A DNA stretch of 64,000 bases, from NCBI RefSeq assembly GCF_036320965.1, contig NC_092290.1:2936420-3000419 (forward strand), written 5' to 3'. The notes beneath the pieces are model-generated. The model saw only the letters and a program-made list of their open reading frames with translations, searched no databases and had not been told where the DNA came from. Shown here piece after piece: positions 1 to 12,246 of this stretch; the first letter of the stretch is position 1; the number at the start of each line of letters is the position of its first letter. Origin of the DNA: Panulirus ornatus. Lineage: Eukaryota; Arthropoda; Malacostraca; Decapoda; Palinuridae. A program made the translations under genes and the position numbers.

Positions 1-31
1 GTGTGTGTGAGTGTGTGTGAGTGTGTGTGTG
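1..31. repeat. (GT)n microsatellite, interrupted
   Basis: GT dinucleotides with two GA interruptions run from the window edge, so the tract may extend further upstream. Confidence 0.9.
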
Positions 32-180
32 ACTGCCTGCAGGAGAAACCTTGAGGCTACTGCCACTGTGTACCTCCTTGTACCCACACTGGTACCTGTA
101 CGTCACCTCGTACAAAAGAAGTACCTGAGTACCACCAGAATGTACTTTCACATACCCTGGGCCATCCTTCCAACTCGAAA

Positions 181-900
181 AAATTCTAAATTAATTATCT
201 TTATGTAATACAAAACGAAATCTAATGATACAGGATCCCAATTCTCTCAAAAATGCAATGAATATACAAAAGAAAAAGAGTGAAATAAAAGTAAACCAAA
301 AAACACGGAATAAAGATTTAAAAACTATAATAACATTATATAACATAACATAAACCAACATCCACAAGTCACACACCAGGTTTTCCCCTTTTTTTTCTTT
401 TTTTACCACTGCAGCCTGGCGGCCATGTTGCCGTTAACACACACCCATCCAGGCCAATTTGTTTTGGGAAGTGTTAACTTGTATACGTAATATAGATCTT
501 AGCAATTTTACGTTCAAAATACTGTCTTCAGAATAAAACTCATGAATCAAAATGTCTCACAGCATAAAAAAAATTAAATTTGAGAGAATCAATTTTTCTT
601 TTGCGCCATTTCGTTCAGGCCATATGCTCAAAATTCAAGCTTAAAAAGCAATATAAAAGAATATATTCAAGTTTCTTTGCCGAGAATGTTTTTTATCAAT
701 ATAATAATAAGTTTCTTCACAGCTTCGAATTTAACTGTGGCAAATTCAGACATCAATTCGATATCTTTTTTATGATGTAAAATTTATCTATACTTTTACA
801 TTGGCGAAAAAAAAAAAAAATAGTGACAGTTAGAATTCACCGTTTCTAATCATGAAAATATCAGACATGTTCACAACTTTTAAGATTTTTAAGAATAAAA
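181..900. other. AT-rich unique sequence, no gene seen
   Basis: This stretch is visibly A+T rich with short poly-A and poly-T runs. Short open frames on both strands (60-72 codons) are rich in F, K, I and N, as expected by chance in AT-rich DNA. I see no splice-flanked exon, tRNA or tandem repeat. Confidence 0.5.
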
Positions 901-1460
901 AATATATATCACATTCAGATCTAAGCCTATTGAACGAAAGAGCGTCCACTCCAACTCCACTCCACACACTCCTCCAGCACCACCCCCGACCCACCTACCG
1001 TGTGGAGAGCGCCAGCAACGACAACGGGTTAACACAACGCGTTTTCTTCGTCCTGCCTCATTAACGGGTCTTAATGAGTCGCTTCGCCCGCTGGACAGTC
1101 GGGAGGGCGCCGTTCGGACCCCCCCCCCCACTCCTCCCATCGTGAGGTGCTGAAAGGAATCGCTTTCCGTCATTACATTTTTGTTGTCATTACATTTCAT
1201 AACACACGCTCGCTTGGAGGTACACTACGCTAATAACAGTATCTTTCCAACATAGAAATCGCAGATAAGAATGGGCTTGTAGTTCATGTTCTGATACAAG
1301 AAATACATTCGTAAAATATTGAATATTCAGTTCCTGAAGATATGATCTCCCCTAACGCGACAGTGAGGGTGAGGCGCATCGAAGCTCAGGTTCCTTCATG
1401 TGTTCGATTTCTGTTTGTGTATGGACATGTACCACGCCCTCAGCCCAGCTCTGTGGAGAA

Positions 1461-1735
1461 CATAGAATGTACTACTATGCCAGTAGAACGTACTGCAGTG
1501 TCTACAGACTGTACTACCATGGCTACAGAATGTACACTACCATGAATACACACTGTACTCCCATCGCTACACACTGTACTACCGTGGCTACAGAATGTAC
1601 TATAACATGAATACAGACCGTACTCCAATGGCTACAGCATTTACACTGCCATGAATACAGACTGTCCTACCGTGGCTACAGAATGTAGACTACTATGAAT
1701 ACAGAATACCGTGGCTACAGACTGTACTTATCTGA
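1461..1735. repeat. Degenerate 21-23 bp minisatellite with GTAC core
   Basis: GTAC recurs at spacings of 21, 21, 21, 23, 21, 21, 23 and 21 bp. Between the cores, 'tACCATGGCTACAGAAT' alternates with 'ACTACCATGAATACACACT'. About 12 copies are present, diverging toward both ends. The unit has few stops, so short open frames arise on both strands; I do not call them coding. Confidence 0.8.
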
Positions 1736-2018
1736 CTGCGGGATACACAACCATTACAATGTACAACGACAACAGCTACAATCGTGTCTGGAGAACTATC
1801 AAACATTCCCTGAACGGGTCACACCGCCTCCCTCCCTCCCTCAATCCCTCTCTCTGCTGAATCCCTATGAAGGAGCCACGACCGTTGCTGTAACTCCTAT
1901 GACGCTCTTGTAAATAAGACTGTGAAAAAAAAAAACGTAAATTACACAAGATTGAATGTAAACACCGTCTCATGGACGTTTATTAAAGACAACATTTTTG
2001 TTTACAGAGCTAATAGGG

Positions 2019-2020
<2 letters not shown>

Positions 2021-2061
<41 letters not shown>
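2021..2061. repeat. (GT)n microsatellite
   Basis: Uninterrupted GT for about 41 bp. Confidence 0.97.
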
Positions 2062-2062
<1 letters not shown>

Positions 2063-2408
2063 CCACGCCATACGCCATCCCCCCCACCCATCTCATCCTG
2101 ACCAAGCGCCCCCTTCCCCCATGCACGGCCCACAACCCCCATGGGCTTGCAAGACATGGGCATGGAGGGAAGTAGCGTGCAAGAGGCACCCACGAACTGA
2201 ATCTTTGTACACGCAAATCAACGCCGGACGGCGTGTTCCAGGGGAGGTGGTGCCTGGGGTGAGCGTGGGCGTGGCATACGGGCGTGGCAGTGTGGGCGTT
2301 GGTTGGCATCACCCACACAAGAGCCGCCAGCACCAAAGAAAGGCACCGAAGAGGAGCACTGAATACTGATGATCCGGAGTCGGTGTTGTATACACGGAGC
2401 TCACGGTC

Positions 2409-2410
<2 letters not shown>

Positions 2411-2468
<58 letters not shown>
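2411..2468. repeat. (GA)n microsatellite
   Basis: Uninterrupted GA for about 58 bp. Confidence 0.97.
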
Positions 2469-2471
<3 letters not shown>

Positions 2472-2569
2472 CATACCTGTATGAACTTCGGATGGATATT
2501 TTTCCCTCACTATTCAAAAAAAAAAAAAAAGATACATAACTGCTCAAACTGGACTGGCCTTTTAAACGG

Positions 2570-2572
<3 letters not shown>

Positions 2573-2628
<56 letters not shown>
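2573..2628. repeat. (CA)n microsatellite
   Basis: Uninterrupted CA for about 56 bp, 42 bp after a 15-base poly-A run at 2516-2530. Confidence 0.97.
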
Positions 2629-2836
2629 GAACATCCACCCAGGTCTTACTGAGAACAGGGAAACAAACCCAGTAAGACCAGACAGGACCGAGACACACAA
2701 CCACCACTGTACACGTTAGAAATTATTCCGGTTAATAAACCACAAATCTTCACGAATAAGCGAAGGCCACCGAGGCAGGAATTCACCTCGAGGAAAAAAA
2801 AACAAAAAAAAAAAAAACATGGATTTTGTAAACTAC

Positions 2837-2837
<1 letters not shown>

Positions 2838-2928
<91 letters not shown>
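2838..2928. repeat. Compound (TC)n(CA)n microsatellite
   Basis: About 38 bp of TC passes directly into about 54 bp of CA without interruption. Confidence 0.97.
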
Positions 2929-2930
<2 letters not shown>

Positions 2931-3049
2931 CAGACAGCATATATTCATCTAAGTCGTATACAACAGTGGGAAATCTACAAGGTATGGGGGGGCCTCACCT
3001 GTGTAGAACTCTCCTCCCGTACAGTACACAACTGGTAATTACACACTAA

Positions 3050-3885
3050 CCCGTCATATAAACAAAACACGCAGAACAACGCCCTTGTAAGACCTTGGAA
3101 CAGACCTTTCCACACGACGAACTCTTTCATGACTCCAACAAGGCCACGAGCATGACCACTCCTGGATCAAGCCACAGTATCCTAATTCAACACACTTCGA
3201 CACCTTAACAAACACGGGCGAGGAAGAAAGACGACGGAGAAAACCCCCAGTCAACAGACTGACTGACGAGCAATAACATCGACCCCCACCCAACCAACGT
3301 GTTGCCTAACGTAAACAATATACCTTAATTCCAATAATGTTTTCCTTATATCCCTACTGAAGGCTAAGTGCTTCAGAATCGACGTATGATGGACTACCCT
3401 CCACCCGTACACTATCTTTGTAACCCTTCGTCTACGTATATGTAGACAAAAATATAAAGATTTTCAAACTAGAAGGCTCAAAAGACTCAACTACATCTCC
3501 CTAATTTTTGATTATTCAAACGACAATAACCACAGCAGAGTGTGTGAGTGTAACCAAGAAATTGCGACGTAAACTGAAGAAATAGTTCAAATCTTTTTCT
3601 CTTTCTCTTTTTTTCTGAAGGAAGCAGATGGTTCTACGAATGTTATCCTCCCTCCCTTCTTCCCTCCCTTCCTCCTTCCCTCCCCCTCAACCCCACATTA
3701 CTGAACGCTGTTAGCTCTCCTCACGAACTACGTCATCACGAACACACTGCCAGGGAAGACAGTGCTGGCCGGCCGTGTCAGCCATCGCTGCTGCCCTGGG
3801 CAAGGCTAAGATAACATAGATAAAAAAACCAACAACTTTATGCCTCTTAAATCATGATCATATACCAGGAGGGAGGGAGGCACAG
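3050..3885. other. Unique sequence with pyrimidine-rich patch, no gene seen
   Basis: Mostly non-repetitive. Short CT-rich patches occur near 3600-3690. No open frame of convincing length or composition. Confidence 0.4.
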
Positions 3886-3888
3886 TTC

Positions 3889-3913
3889 TCCTCCTCCTCC
3901 TCCTCCTCCTCCT
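3889..3913. repeat. (TCC)n microsatellite
   Basis: About eight CTC/TCC triplets in a row. Confidence 0.93.
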
Positions 3914-4153
3914 TCTATGTAGTAGACATTCCTTCTTTCTTCATCTCGTGATCTTCCCTTCCTCCCTATTATCTCTTTCTCAACCTCCTGCTACACCCTT
4001 CGTTTACCTCCCTGTTGTGGTTTCTGCACACCCTATAGTACAGCACCACAGTGAGGGAGGTGGCGGTGGCGAAGCTCTCCAACTGGGGGAGGGGGTCATA
4101 TACCAGTGCTCCCTCAAAAGGAACAGCTACCCAGAATTTCAATTCTGAGGCCT

Positions 4154-4192
4154 GTGGTGGTGGTGGTGGTGGTGGTGTGTGTGTGTGTGTGT
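4154..4192. repeat. Compound (GGT)n(GT)n microsatellite
   Basis: Seven or so GGT triplets grade directly into GT dinucleotides. Confidence 0.93.
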
Positions 4193-4573
4193 GAGAGTGT
4201 GTTTTCCGGTATGGGGGCTGGTGACTTCACCAATCGTACCACCCGCTCACTAAGACACAATAAATCTAACGTTTACTGAACCTGCCACTTCATCCCTTCT
4301 CTGTTGTTTACTTCTGATGAAATCTTAGATGTGAAGGATATCAAGATATAAAACTATCTGAGCCATTTTAACGAGTTAATGACGTTAACTAATTAACACA
4401 ACCTCATGGACGCGAGAAGGTAATTAACATACAAACGAGAAGCAGTTAACAACCTCTAGACCCTTGGGCCTATGATGGTGATTTACTGTTAACACATACA
4501 CACTATAACAGAACTTCAACAGACTTTAGAATATACCGTTAACGCAAACTGCCATCACAAGTTGTTAGAAAGA

Positions 4574-4574
<1 letters not shown>

Positions 4575-4607
<33 letters not shown>
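4575..4607. repeat. (CA)n microsatellite
   Basis: CA for about 32 bp. Confidence 0.96.
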
Positions 4608-4609
<2 letters not shown>

Positions 4610-4734
4610 CAACGAAAACCTAGGATCACGAGAAACAGGATTAGAAAAATTAGGATCAATCCTTAAACAAATTCTCGAAACACTTGATAATCTACGATCC
4701 CTTAAATACCTAAAGCGTCACGGAAGACGCGGGA

Positions 4735-4736
<2 letters not shown>

Positions 4737-4799
<63 letters not shown>
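4737..4799. repeat. (GA)n microsatellite
   Basis: GA for about 62 bp. On the minus strand it reads as a Ser-Leu repeat inside a spurious open frame. Confidence 0.97.
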
Positions 4800-4801
<2 letters not shown>

Positions 4802-5236
4802 CACCCAGGGAGCAGCCTAAAAGCAACGGTGAGAGTGTGGTAATACACACCCATGCCATGGGGGAATGGAGTAGGTGGGAGGAGGAGGGGTTGGCATACC
4901 TCGTAGGCTAAATTTGATAAGACGGTGACTGAGTGTTGAGGGTGAGGAGGTGCATTGAACCGTGAGGCGTGGAGGAAGGAGGAGTAGAGTAACCTTGAGA
5001 GAGATAAGGTTGATGCGTTTGCCATAACCTGAATACATAGACCTTAACAAAATCCATCTCGCTCACAGAGTCTACGCCTCTCGATAGCATGATGGTCAAG
5101 CCGTAACCTTCGTCTTAGCTCGCACTACTGAAATAAGCTCTGCTAAAAGCTTCCTGGTGGTGCAGAGTCTCTGCAAAGTACATTTTGGGAGGAGCGAGCG
5201 AGGGCATCCTAGAATGGCAAAGATCAAAAACAGCGA

Positions 5237-5256
5237 ACGAGCGAGCGAGCGAGCGA
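5237..5256. repeat. (GAGC)n tetranucleotide tract
   Basis: Four to five GAGC units. A shorter GAGC run lies at about 5193-5205, and a GCTC tract of the same type is at 6241-6262. Confidence 0.85.
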
Positions 5257-5275
5257 ATACGAAGAGAGCGAAGTT

Positions 5276-5278
<3 letters not shown>

Positions 5279-5357
<79 letters not shown>
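5279..5357. repeat. (AG)n microsatellite
   Basis: AG for about 79 bp without interruption. Confidence 0.97.
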
Positions 5358-5360
<3 letters not shown>

Positions 5361-5833
5361 TGGAGACGTGAACATGAAGGAACAACCCAGCTCTTCACTG
5401 GCGGGAGTGATCGAGTGACAATTAGGGAGCGAGGACGAAAAATACAGACCGTGAATGACGGGGGATTGTCTAGCTGAACCCGAGAACCCACGAACACAAT
5501 GGGAGGAACCCGTGGCAAGAACCAAACACAAAGGGAAGTACGAGACGAACATGAAAAAAAAAAGAAAGAAAAATAGATAACAAAACAAGGAAGAGACCAG
5601 TTCATGAGAGGGAGGGAGGGGGGAGGGGGGTTTCCGACCTTCTTGCCAGCGGGGCTGGGGTAAGCATCAGGCAGGCAGGCCGTCCTGTAGCTTATAGCAG
5701 GCTGTAAAACATTCCCGCCAGGGTCGGTTAGAAAATGAGAGGGAGAAAAAGGAGCCATGACCCTGGCGGTGAGAGCAGGGAGGGAGGGAGAGAGAGACAC
5801 ACAGACACAAACACACACAGGCCAGACGAGAAT

Positions 5834-5839
<6 letters not shown>

Positions 5840-5906
<67 letters not shown>
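5840..5906. repeat. (GA)n microsatellite
   Basis: GA for about 66 bp. Together with 5279-5357 it keeps a 329-codon minus-strand frame open; that frame is an artefact. Confidence 0.97.
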
Positions 5907-6240
5907 CCAGACAAGAGCAGCAGGCTACCCCCCAGCGCCCGCGCCAAGCTAATATCCTCACAAAACAACGCAGCCGAGCAGGGGGTGGAGGAGGAGAGGG
6001 GCGAGGGTTGGACGTTTAAATGGACGCGCCCCCCCGGAATGGCTAGCTGACGCTCCCACAACAATGAACAAACTGTCACCGGCAAATTAACTAAGCCTGT
6101 AGGATGAGTGTCTCATGCGATCCATCTGCTGTGGGAGACACCAGGGCATGAAGACCATTTTGGGTGAGTAGTGAGGTCAGTTATAATGGAGTTTGGGACG
6201 GCAGACTTGCTAAATGGTAGGTCTGGGTGACCAGCGCCCT

Positions 6241-6262
6241 CCGCTCGCTCGCTCGCTCGCCC
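6241..6262. repeat. (GCTC)n tetranucleotide tract
   Basis: About five GCTC units. Confidence 0.85.
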
Positions 6263-6673
6263 GTGTTGTGTCGCAAACATGTTGATGATCTCGAGTGTAG
6301 AGAAATCTTTAAGCGAATCAGGTGATAAGTGATTACCTACTACATGGCAACGTCAGTGCACTGAATATCTATATCAATATAATGAAAATACTAGTGTGGT
6401 GAACTTTACGCCTGTTGGAGAAACTCGGGGAAACATTCTTTGGAAATAAAATGAACTTGGCTAATTCTTCGCTTTTTAGGTCCAGAATAACGCTACTTGA
6501 GCCTCTGCTGTTGAAATTTTTTTTCAGACACTTCCACTTTTACTTTTCGGTTCTCTCCACACTAACCTTAATGTTTCTGATCTCTTCTCCTACTCCAAAC
6601 AAGTCTTTTGTACTCCCTTTACAACACATGATGCCTCTATAGTACGTGAGGCACAATATAATGCAAACTTAAG

Positions 6674-6674
<1 letters not shown>

Positions 6675-6740
<66 letters not shown>
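6675..6740. repeat. (TA)n microsatellite
   Basis: Alternating AT for about 66 bp. Confidence 0.97.
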
Positions 6741-6741
<1 letters not shown>

Positions 6742-7251
6742 CGTACATCTCACCATCACAGTCTACCTATGTATCTGCCACAATCTTATCTATCACACAC
6801 ACATGTTCACATATTTTTCAGACGCGTGCACAGTGAATTAATATAACGTATTCACAAATCTTAAGCAAAAATGAAATTAGGGGTCGAGATAATCACATGA
6901 GGAGGAGGAGGAGGGTTAACGGTCATTTAATTTGACGCATGCCGGGCGTCGGGCAGGGTCACTGTAAGCCACTGCACACGTCACAGTCCCCTTCGTCTCG
7001 CCCTCAGGGTGAAAAAAAGTGAGAGGAGAAAGAGAGAGGGAGGGTGTGTGTGTGACCAGTGAGAGTGCGTACTTTGTGTGCGATCATCGGTATGAAAACA
7101 CCCGAGGAAATGGCGGGGAAGTAAGGAGAAATCGAAGGACTTGCGAGTTAAGGGAAGGGCATTTTTGTTTAACGTGAGGCTGGAGGACAAAATCCCAAGA
7201 CTCCAATTTTCGCCTCAAAGGCAAGTTTGAGCAGCGCCAATCTACCACCTG

Positions 7252-7263
7252 TGTGTGTGTGTG

Positions 7264-7292
<29 letters not shown>
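7252..7292. repeat. (GT)n microsatellite, one interruption
   Basis: GT for about 41 bp with one GG interruption near 7263. Confidence 0.95.
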
Positions 7293-7295
<3 letters not shown>

Positions 7296-7379
7296 ACAGA
7301 CGGCCAGATGATCCGGATTTGTTGACGTAAATCAACTCAAATCTAAAGATGGACACGTTGCTGAAAATACTTTTTCTTC

Positions 7380-9540
7380 AACCTCTCGACCACAATGGTA
7401 TCGAACCTTGAGGATTAAGTTGTGTTACTTCTTCAAGAATGTTGCGACGGTGGTACGTGGATAAGAAGTGTGTTCCATACTCACATCCTTGATGATGTGG
7501 GAAATTTTCCCAAACCTCAGGGGGACACACAGACCTCAGACCAGCAACTTGCCTTGGGAGCCGCTGGCGAACGACATGAAGAGTGGTCGTGATGCAAAAT
7601 ATGGCTGACCACGCAGATGGCAGCACACGGGACCCGCCAAATCAGCTCGCGTCGCCACCACTAGCCTGCCTCACCACCTCCACCATCTCTGCTGTCGTCT
7701 CCACTACACCACCTTTGTTACCCAGTCACACCCACCGAGGGAAAGAGGGGGAGATCATCTCCAACACATCCCTGTCGACCACCATCAATGCTTCACCAAC
7801 ACCCCACCACCACAGCCATTCCTTTCATCACCTCTAAAAAGGGTCAACCTCCTACCCTCTTCTTTTGCCATATCCACTGAATATCTGAGACAGTCCAAGG
7901 ATTCGTGTGACTTCCACCAACTACAAGTATCCCAAAAAGTAGCAATTAAGTGTTTTGTGCTACGAAACAGTTTCTCATAAAGTGACCATTAATCTCATAG
8001 GAACCACTGGGAACAGCCCTGACCAAAACCCTTGCTGCACTTTAGCAGATCGCCACCCATCATCGCTAGTCTTTTGTTATAACGAGAGGACCAAGGTCGA
8101 AGCTGTAGCTTACAAGGCAGAGTGAGTGCGACCTGCTGCAGCCGTGTGAGTAAGCACGCGCCCGTGTCACATGTGACGGGTGATCCCGGTGTTACGTTAC
8201 CGTGTTACATGCCCGCACCCTACACCCTCATCACGCCCCAGGCGGAGGGAACCGACTCCTCTGTTACACAGTAATTTATGGCCTGTGGGTCCACCACAGG
8301 AGGACGTCTTGGGTCCTCGCCCATTTCCTGACGGTTCACTAACCCGGAAAAAGTATATCCAATTTCACACGAATGGTAGGTGTCATACCGATCACAATCT
8401 ATTTACAACAAAACAAAACATATATAGTCTTTACATAGATCCTATAGTTACGTGTGGCCAAAGATTCTCACGTTGACCGCCTTACCACTTGTTAGGTTAG
8501 CCATACGACCACTCCTGTGAGGCAAGATCTGCATACTTGTATGTGTGGCAAGAGGCTGGTGTAACAGGAGAAGAAAGGAAGCGTCGTGTCAACGTCACAG
8601 ATGATGCCTACAGTAACAGAGAATGGTTACAGTTCTGCACACTACGTCCCCTGTGATCTACGGGGTTTAAAGACCTGACATAGTTGATACTGTATGCAGT
8701 TTACATTGCTGTATAACTACAGTGTGATCCTTTATTACAACGTAAGACCCTTAAGAATGATGACTAACAGACTAACAGAACTCGGATATGGTCTGAGTTG
8801 GCTCGAAATATAGTTCTCTTTCATGAAAGCAAACCTTACACTTTTGAAGCTAAACAAAATGAGTTCCTAAAGACACCGTTAACCGCATGAACACCCCGGC
8901 CAGCGAGCAGGCAACATACGGGACGCTGGGAGTCTGAATGTACGTAATTCCGAGCAACAACAGTTAAAGGAGCAGCGGTAAGGCTGGGTGTCACTCATGT
9001 GTAGACCGTCCGCTGTGTGCGTGTCGCTGGCTGACGCTGAGCGGGCGGGCGAACGGCCGCTTAACGGTCTAGCCAGGCACACCATCGCGCCACTCTAAAC
9101 CTCCTTAACCTAACACACTCATTCGTCAACGCCAGGTTGAGCTTGAAATTCGTTAAGGATATCAGGAAACATGACGCCTTTCAACGCCTCGTCAGATACC
9201 ACTGGAATGTATAAGTGAAGAGGGGGGCTACTCTCTAACGCTGTCGAAGAATAGGTTACGATGCTTTCCTCAACCAACCCATCTAGCTTTTTTTTTTTTT
9301 TTTACTGATACTATATAGAATCTGATATTACCCGATCAGTAGGTTATGAGATCACTGACGACGTTGATAACCAAAAATTCCCAAGGTCGTTCGCGGTATC
9401 AGAGACGCCATCGGCTTTAACATACTCTCTAGCAGTAATACCTGACACTCCATTGGATCATCTGGAAATACATCTGGTTTTCATTTCACACACACAGGTC
9501 GAAATGGGCACACGGTCGTCGGTCCTGACATTTGACTAAG
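7380..9540. other. Largely unique sequence, no gene supported
   Basis: About 2 kb without long tandem repeats; only a poly-T run at 9289-9303. The best open frames are 82-98 codons (minus strand 7378-7626, plus strand 8180-8476). Neither shows a family I recognise, a signal peptide or clear splice context. This is one of the longer repeat-poor intervals and the kind of place an undetected exon could sit. Confidence 0.4.
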
Positions 9541-9560
9541 TACTTCCTGCCAATTATAAG

Positions 9561-9660
9561 ATCGTACCTTCGTGCTCAAGGGTCGTATCGTCGTGCTCAA
9601 GGGTCGTACCGTCGTGCTCAAGGGCCGTGCCGTCGTGCTCAAGAGCCGTACCGTCGTGCA
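9561..9660 (+). repeat. 21-bp minisatellite (dispersed GTACC family), 4.8 copies
   Basis: Units begin at 9561, 9582, 9603, 9624 and 9645. The core is TCGTACCGTCGTGCTCAAGG plus one base. Substitutions fall mainly at units 1, 2 and 4. Related copies lie elsewhere in the window on both strands, including 11814-11877, 20702-20922, 20983-21020, 38788-38914 and 44430-44452. Confidence 0.93.
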
Positions 9661-9864
9661 TAAAATATTCTACGCCAGATAGTTCAAAAGACAGGAAACC
9701 TTTATTCTACAAATATGCGAAGGCAAGTTTAAGGTACCATTTACCTTGCTACTTCTACCTAATTACCTAACCTTGAAGGGGATGGACCAAATCACCGCTG
9801 ACCTTACTTACGTTGGAAAAAGCAGACACATGGAAGTACCCAGCTCTCTCACTGTATTACCACG

Positions 9865-9865
<1 letters not shown>

Positions 9866-9899
<34 letters not shown>

Positions 9900-9914
9900 C
9901 GCGCGCGCGCGCGT
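9866..9914. repeat. Compound (CA)n(CG)n tract
   Basis: About 30 bp of CA, a short AAA break, then about eight CG dinucleotides. It is almost entirely alternating purine-pyrimidine, a composition known to favour left-handed Z-DNA. Confidence 0.95.
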
Positions 9915-10016
9915 TCTTCAAGGAAAACAGCTTGAAATACAGTCCAAAGTTTGGATCTTCTGTGTTCATTTTTCTAGCCAGTTCACTCATATCAGTGTGT
10001 ATGTGGTCTACTACAA

Positions 10017-10018
<2 letters not shown>

Positions 10019-10077
<59 letters not shown>
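10019..10077. repeat. (TA)n microsatellite
   Basis: Alternating AT for about 58 bp. Confidence 0.97.
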
Positions 10078-10078
<1 letters not shown>

Positions 10079-10221
10079 TAATGGTTGGTGGTCTGTGTCA
10101 ATGGAATCTTTTCAAGTGATAAAATGGTTCACAGGAGGCCGGTGGAGGACCATCTGCTCCGTGGCTCGCTCGTCCACCAGAGACACTTAACGTGAGGGTA
10201 AAGGACGGAGAGGGGCAGCGT

Positions 10222-10388
10222 GGAGCAGGGCTGGTCCATATGGGAGGGGTACAGTGGAGCAGGGCTGGTCCATGTGGGAAGGGGTACAGTGGAGCAGGGC
10301 TGGTCCATATGGGCGGGGTACAGTGGAGCAGGGCTGGTCCATGTGGGGAGGGGTACAGTAGAGCAGGGCTGGTCTATCTAGGGAAGTA
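10222..10388 (+). repeat. 34-35 bp minisatellite, about 5 copies
   Basis: Each unit starts GGAGCAGGGCTGGTCCAT and continues through TGTGGGAGGGGTACAGT. Four units are near-identical, alternating 34 and 35 bp because of one G indel; the fifth decays after GGTCTATCTA. Confidence 0.95.
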
Positions 10389-10792
10389 ATGTGAAACAGA
10401 GAATGGGGACGTTGTTTCCGTTAACCAAACGAACTTTGTCACGTCTGGCTCACATAAATCATGGAATAAACACGAAATTCCGTTACCAATATCAACGTCT
10501 GGATTACAATGAGGTAAAAGACCGAAGGTATCTGGGGAAGGAAAAAACATAACCTAAATCAAATAAAAAGCTAAAAATCCGACGAGTTTATGATAGACTT
10601 AAACAAAAATGTTTCCCTCAGGGTGAAAGAACACGCACCTCCTTTTTCTCCTTGGATGCACTTGACTAAACCTATTCTCACTGGAGGTAATCAAGGTAGA
10701 TTCCAGTAGATATTCATTTTTTTTCCTTGTCGTACAGTCAATGGTAGAGATATACAAGGTCTTCGCCCTGAGCGGACGAAAAGGCGTTGCAG

Positions 10793-10816
10793 GTGTGTGT
10801 GTGTGTGTGTGTGTGG
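10793..10816. repeat. (GT)n microsatellite
   Basis: GT for about 24 bp with one GG break at its end. Confidence 0.93.
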
Positions 10817-10917
10817 TGTTGGGAGACAGGAAGCGGCAGCAGCGTGGGTGTCTGTCTTGTGGGACAGGCAGATGTCATATACCGCCTTACTGTTACTTCC
10901 TGACTCATCATGCTATG

Positions 10918-11165
10918 GCCTCTCCCCCAGGCTCCCTGACCCCTCAATATGTGGCCTCTCCCCCAGGCTCCCTGACCCTCAATATGTGGCCTCTCCCCCA
11001 GGCTCCCTGACCCTCAATATATGGCCTCTCCCCCAGGCTCCCTGACCCTCAATATATGGCCTCTCCCCCAAGCTCCCTGACCCCTCAATATGTGGCCTCT
11101 CCCCCAGGCTCCCTGACCCGTCAATATGGCCTCTCCCCCAGGCTCCCTGACCCTCAATATGGCCC
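10918..11165 (+). repeat. 34-35 bp minisatellite, about 7 copies
   Basis: Units carry GGCCTCTCCCCCAGGCTCCC followed by TGACCCTCAATATAT. Copies differ by one C in the CCCT run and by TATGTGG versus TATATGG. A shortened unit lies near 11119-11150. Confidence 0.95.
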
Positions 11166-11179
11166 TCTGAGGGCTCCAC

Positions 11180-11350
11180 GACCAGTCAAACACACTAATA
11201 GCCACTTAACGAAACCAACAGCATGTCAAATGAACCAAGAACCAGTTAACCGAATTCACAACCAATCAACCGAAGAAGTGACCACTCAACCTCACCAACC
11301 ACTCCAACGATTCAACAACCAATCACCCGGATTCCCGACCCATCCACTCA
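11180..11350 (+). repeat. Highly degenerate CCAATCAACCGAA-like repeats
   Basis: The pattern AACCARTYAACCGAA recurs irregularly every 15-25 bp. It is too diverged to fix a unit and may be the eroded flank of the preceding array. Confidence 0.4.
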
Positions 11351-11528
11351 AATAACCAGGGAACTGGAATAACCAAACAACCTTTGACCCCGATTGCTCG
11401 GTTTTAAGTGTTTACTTCCACTAGGCAATCAGACAGCCGACCCCGCGTCACTATAAACTACTTTAACTAATACTTACACGACTACTTTCAAACCTAACTA
11501 CCCATGACACTTTGCCCTCAACGCCTTT

Positions 11529-11530
<2 letters not shown>

Positions 11531-11609
<79 letters not shown>

Positions 11610-11630
11610 CACACACACACACACACACAC
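11531..11630. repeat. Compound (CT)n(CA)n microsatellite
   Basis: About 74 bp of CT, a short TATCTCC spacer, then about 20 bp of CA. Confidence 0.97.
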
Positions 11631-11813
11631 GGGACTTGGGAACAGACAATCGTCCCTAACCTATCGCCAGAGTCCCACATTAGGATCATAGTAAAGGAGA
11701 CCAACTGTCTGCTGGCAAGTATAAAAGTAACATTCAAGTTCACGAATAATGATTCATATATTCAGCCAGTTCTTTACATCCTACATAAAGCTGTAACAAT
11801 GATATGCCTTAAC

Positions 11814-11877
11814 GATCGTACCGTCGTGTTCAATGAGCGTACCGTCGCGCTCAAATGATCGCACCGTCGTCCTCATA
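11814..11877 (+). repeat. 21-bp GTACC family, 3 diverged copies
   Basis: Three consecutive units read GATCGTACCGTCGTGTTCAA, GAGCGTACCGTCGCGCTCAA and GATCGCACCGTCGTCCTCAT. They share phase and strand with 9561-9660, 2.2 kb away. Confidence 0.88.
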
Positions 11878-11882
11878 ACAAT

Positions 11883-11885
<3 letters not shown>

Positions 11886-11925
<40 letters not shown>
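11886..11925. repeat. (TA)n microsatellite
   Basis: Alternating AT for about 40 bp, starting 9 bp after the 21-bp array. Confidence 0.97.
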
Positions 11926-12080
11926 TTTTCCCATGAGGAACAAGGTTCCTTGTGGGAAACATCATAGAAAATAATATATAATGATTCTATATGTTATGCC
12001 AGTCTTTGCAATACCGCTGGTGGAACTAGGTAACAAAAGAGAACCAGCCAATGCTCTGTAAAGAGAGTGTACCTGAACAA

Positions 12081-12208
12081 CGGTAAACAGGTCCTGCCGT
12101 TAAGAAAAACGGTGTCTAGGTCACCAACATCATGTAAACAGGTTCTGTTGCAGCTGTACACTAAGAGCGTTTACTTCCCCATCAACGGGTAAACAGGTCC
12201 TTCCGTTG
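12081..12208 (+). repeat. Three spaced GTAAACAGGTYCTG copies
   Basis: GTAAACAGG with a following TCCTGCCGTT-like tail occurs at 12083, 12134 and 12189, all on the plus strand, with spacings of 51 and 55 bp. GTAAACA is the core bound by forkhead transcription factors, but the longer shared flanks favour an eroded tandem repeat. Confidence 0.65.
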
Positions 12209-12246
12209 TTACGGATATGTGAAGAAAAATCACGTAAAACACGTGG

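Noticed and set aside
5096..6085. A 329-codon open frame on the minus strand
   Set aside because: It crosses two GA tracts that read as Ser-Leu repeats; the rest is compositionally random and there is no recognised domain.
7380..7425. tRNA or SINE on the minus strand (GGTTCGATACC resembles a B box)
   Set aside because: The only A-box-like sequence lies on the wrong side of it and no stems pair.
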